Shown piece after piece: positions 5,091-7,312 of a stretch of DNA of 7,312 bases. Source of the DNA: Desulfobacterales bacterium (GTDB lineage Bacteria; Desulfobacterota; Desulfobacteria; Desulfobacterales; Desulfobacteraceae); assembly GCA_022361535.1 (NCBI GenBank), contig JAKSAU010000755.1, positions 1 to 7,312 of the forward strand, given 5' to 3'. Numbering within the stretch: the first letter of the stretch is position 1; each line of letters begins with the position of its first letter. The position numbers and the translations under genes are program-made. The notes beneath the pieces were generated by a model. It saw only the letters and a list, made by a program, of their open reading frames with translations, had not been told where the DNA came from and did not search any database.

Positions 5091-5864
5091 ATGGAAGATG
5101 TATTGAGGTTGGGAGGCTTAGAGTTTTCCAGCCGGCTTTTCACAGGAACGGGGAAATTTGCGTCCAAATCCCTTATTAAGCCTATGCTGGAGGCAAGCGG
5201 TTCCCAGATGATAACCGTGGCTTTGCGACGAGTAGACCCCGATGCAAAGGAACAGGATAATATCCTGGCCAATATCCCTGATTCAGTAACGCTTTTGCCC
5301 AATACGTCCGGGGCACGAACTTCGGATGAAGCAGTCCGTATCGCCAGGATTGCAAGGGAAGCCGGGTGCGGTGAATTCATAAAAATAGAAGTGATCACGG
5401 ATATGCAGTACCTGCTGCCGGATAACCATGAGACACTAAAAGCATCACAAATCCTTGCTAAAGAAGGGTTTGTTGTTCTGCCTTATGTGATGCCGGATAT
5501 CAATATTTCAAGGCAGCTTTATGATGCAGGTGCGGCAGCCGTCATGCCCCTTGGCTCACCCATTGGGTCAAACAGGGGGTTGGAGATGAAAGAGATGATC
5601 CAACGGATTATCCGTACCAGCCGCTTGCCCGTTGTAGTGGATGCAGGTATTGGAAAACCCTCCCAGGCTGCAGAAGCCATGGAGATGGGGGCGGATGCCG
5701 TTTTGGTGAATACCGCCATTGCAACAGCAAAAGACCCTGCACGTGCAGGAAAAGCATTTGCCTTGGCGGTTGAGGCCGGACGAATGGCTTACCTGGCTGG
5801 GTTGGCTGGAAAAAAGGACAAGGCCCATGCATCATCGCCTTTGACAGGATTTTTAAGGGAGTAA
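5091..5864 (+). CDS. thiG: ThiG, thiazole synthase
   Basis: The 257-residue product is full length for ThiG, a TIM-barrel enzyme that condenses 1-deoxy-D-xylulose 5-phosphate, dehydroglycine and sulfur from ThiS thiocarboxylate into the thiazole phosphate moiety of thiamine. Family signatures run along its length: LFTGTGKF near 17-23, ALRRVDP (44-50), [10 protein letters not shown] (68-77), and the Schiff-base lysine K98 in FIKIEVI (97-102). [20 protein letters not shown] is followed by [20 protein letters not shown] in the phosphate-binding C-terminal part. The ATG at 5091 lies three bases after the thiS stop, with GGAGGAGG inside the thiS 3' end as ribosome binding site, so the two genes are probably translationally coupled. 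It is followed after three bases by thiH. Confidence 0.97.
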   Translation: MEDVLRLGGLEFSSRLFTGTGKFASKSLIKPMLEASGSQMITVALRRVDPDAKEQDNILANIPDSVTLLPNTSGARTSDEAVRIARIAREAGCGEFIKIEVITDMQYLLPDNHETLKASQILAKEGFVVLPYVMPDINISRQLYDAGAAAVMPLGSPIGSNRGLEMKEMIQRIIRTSRLPVVVDAGIGKPSQAAEAMEMGADAVLVNTAIATAKDPARAGKAFALAVEAGRMAYLAGLAGKKDKAHASSPLTGFLRE

Positions 5865-5867
5865 GCC

Positions 5868-7001
5868 ATGTCTTTTTTAACCTTAGCCAATGAATTCCAG
5901 TCATTTGATTTTAACGGCTATTTTAATGGCGTGACATCCAATGATGTGATCAACAGCCTGGACAGGGCCGGAGACATGAACAGCCTGGACAGGTTTGACC
6001 TTCTGAACCTTTTGTCTCCTGCAGCAAGAGAGTATTTAGAACCTATGGCAAAGGTTGCAAGAGATCTGACCCATCAGTATTTTGGCAGAACCATCAGCCT
6101 ATATGCACCCATGTATATCTCTGATTTTTGTTCCAATCAGTGCACCTATTGCGGATTTCATAAAGACACAGGGTTTCCTCGAACTAAATTGAGCCTGGAT
6201 GAAATCGAGATAGAGGCAAAAGCTGTTGCGGACATGGGGATTCGCCATATTCTGGTGCTGACAGGTGAAGCCCCTGCAAAAACCCCTATGGCGTATCTTG
6301 AAGGCGCGGTCTCTTTGCTTACCCGGTATTTTTCTTCTGTTTCGCTGGAAATGTTTCCTATGGCAGAGGCAGATTATGCAAGACTCAATAAGGCCGGGGC
6401 AGATTCTCTGACGGTTTATCAAGAAGTCTATGACCAGTCCTTGTACCGCGAGGTCCATCCGGGAGGCCCTAAGTCCGATTATGATTTCAGGCTGCTCACT
6501 CCTGAGCGGGGGGCAAAAGCAGGGTTCAGGGCGCTGAATATCGGTCCGCTTTTCGGTCTTGGAAGTCCTGCTGCAGAAGCATTTATGGCGGGTTTGCATG
6601 CCAGGTATCTTGAAAAAGAGTTTCCCCATGTTGAGGTGTCGCTGTCCTTGCCAAGGATGACCCGTGCGGATGGCGGGATTGCTCCGAAAAATCATCTTGA
6701 AGATGCAGGTTTTGTCCAAACTATGCTGGCTTGGCGGCTTTATATGCCAAGGCTTGGTATTACTGTTTCAACACGGGAATCTGCCCAGTTCCGGGACCGG
6801 CTTATTCACCTTGGGGCCACCCGGTTTTCAGCCGGGTCCAAAACCGATGTGGGCGGATATGCCGTGCGAAGCCCTGATGTTACAGGTGAAGAAACCACTG
6901 TACAGTTTGAGATTACAGATACCCGCAGTGTTGACCAGGTGAGTCAGGTGATCCGACAAAGCGGATACCAGCCTGTATTTAAAGACTGGGAGGTATTCTG
7001 A
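5868..7001 (+). CDS. thiH: ThiH, 2-iminoacetate synthase (radical SAM tyrosine lyase)
   Basis: The product has 377 residues, normal for ThiH. The radical-SAM cluster motif is C88-xxx-C92-xx-C95 (FCSNQCTYCGF), which binds a [4Fe-4S] cluster and S-adenosylmethionine. The enzyme cleaves tyrosine to p-cresol and dehydroglycine (2-iminoacetate), the glycine-derived input of ThiG. Further ThiH-like segments are LTGEAP, YQEVYDQSLYREVHPGGPKS, the GLGSPAAEAF region and a C-terminal STRESAQFRDRLIHLGATRF block followed by SAGSKTDVGGYA. Choosing ThiH rather than the oxidase ThiO fits an anaerobic lifestyle. The ATG lies three bases after the thiG stop with AAGGGAG upstream; its TGA overlaps the thiF ATG by one base. 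Confidence 0.97.
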   Translation: MSFLTLANEFQSFDFNGYFNGVTSNDVINSLDRAGDMNSLDRFDLLNLLSPAAREYLEPMAKVARDLTHQYFGRTISLYAPMYISDFCSNQCTYCGFHKDTGFPRTKLSLDEIEIEAKAVADMGIRHILVLTGEAPAKTPMAYLEGAVSLLTRYFSSVSLEMFPMAEADYARLNKAGADSLTVYQEVYDQSLYREVHPGGPKSDYDFRLLTPERGAKAGFRALNIGPLFGLGSPAAEAFMAGLHARYLEKEFPHVEVSLSLPRMTRADGGIAPKNHLEDAGFVQTMLAWRLYMPRLGITVSTRESAQFRDRLIHLGATRFSAGSKTDVGGYAVRSPDVTGEETTVQFEITDTRSVDQVSQVIRQSGYQPVFKDWEVF

Positions 7002-7312
7002 TGAAAATAGGTATCGCAGGTGCCGGCGGGATTGGTTCCAATGTAGCCCGTCACCTTGTTCAAGCCGGGGTTGAGCAAATCAAAATTGTTGATTTTGATT
7101 GTGTTGAAACATCAAATCTCAACCGTCAATTTTATTCTGTAAGCCAGGTAGGAAGGCCTAAAGTAGAATGCCTTAAGAAGAACCTTGAAGCCATTTTACC
7201 CCATGTTCATGTCGAGGCTGTCAATCAGCGACTCAAACCCGGAGACAGTGCAAACATATTTGAAGATTGTGCTGTGGTGGTTGAGGGGTTTGACGATACA
7301 AAAGCTAAAAAA
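7001..7312 (+). CDS. thiF: ThiF, ThiS adenylyltransferase, short 'family 2' type (3' end outside window)
   Basis: The first 104 residues are present and in frame to the window end. The product is an E1/MoeB/ThiF-type Rossmann protein: GAGGIGS (7-13) is the nucleotide-binding loop, and the IVDFDCVETSNLNRQFY segment (29-45) is the diagnostic E1-like block with the Asp and Arg that contact ATP. QVGRPKVE follows. It begins directly at the Rossmann strand, without the N-terminal helix of E. coli ThiF, and resembles the shorter ThiF (about 200 residues) found with thiSGH in clostridia and deltaproteobacteria. It activates the ThiS C-terminus by adenylation before sulfur transfer. Its ATG overlaps the thiH stop (TGATG), indicating coupled translation. 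The zinc-binding and catalytic cysteine region, if present, lies outside the window. Confidence 0.93.
   Translation, partial: MKIGIAGAGGIGSNVARHLVQAGVEQIKIVDFDCVETSNLNRQFYSVSQVGRPKVECLKKNLEAILPHVHVEAVNQRLKPGDSANIFEDCAVVVEGFDDTKAKK

Noticed and set aside
4847..5398. Open frame of 183 codons on the minus strand
   Set aside because: It overlaps thiS and the start of thiG, both certain genes, and has no recognisable domain.
6099..6719. Open frame of 206 codons on the minus strand
   Set aside because: It lies wholly within thiH, whose product matches its family throughout; the minus-strand translation is compositionally odd and resembles no known protein.

Overview
The window looks like a chromosomal piece of an anaerobic, mid-GC bacterium, most likely a sulfate reducer of the Desulfobacterota (Desulfobacteraceae-like). 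This rests on gene content only: a ThiC-family gene that looks like BzaF (anaerobic vitamin B12 lower-ligand synthesis), a thiS-thiG-thiH-thiF operon using the oxygen-sensitive radical-SAM ThiH, and a short 'family 2' type ThiF. No rRNA, tRNA, CRISPR or complete insertion sequence was seen.

Layout. (1) Positions 1-1013, minus strand: a ThiC paralogue, cut by the window edge. It is preceded by a cobalamin riboswitch (about 1115-1275) and a good sigma70-type promoter (1278-1306). Riboswitch and altered active-site motifs together point to 5-hydroxybenzimidazole synthase (BzaF) rather than thiamine-pyrimidine synthase. (2) 1363-2916, plus strand, divergent from bzaF: a six-helix membrane protein with a HAMP linker and a class III nucleotidyl cyclase domain. 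(3) 3033-3224: an unrecognised 63-residue protein with its own promoter, ribosome binding site and terminator. (4) 3307-3969, minus strand: a compact HD-GYP cyclic-di-GMP phosphodiesterase starting with TTG, behind a strong promoter. (5) 4044-4556: no convincing gene, but rich in secondary structure. Two long hairpins (4147-4223 and 4374-4513) lie in opposite orientation and share an identical asymmetric internal loop, while their stems differ in sequence yet remain paired. (6) 4557-7312: promoter, TPP riboswitch, about 200 bases of leader, then thiS, thiG, thiH and the start of thiF, tightly packed.

How it fits together. ThiS (sulfur carrier), ThiF (its adenylating enzyme), ThiH (dehydroglycine from tyrosine) and ThiG (thiazole synthase) make the thiazole half of thiamine, repressed by TPP. 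BzaF, like ThiC, is expected to use aminoimidazole ribotide, but for the B12 lower ligand and under B12 control. The locus therefore carries two vitamin pathways, each read by its own riboswitch, flanking two second-messenger enzymes.

The most unusual signal is the pair of covarying hairpin elements in the gene-free stretch before the thi operon.
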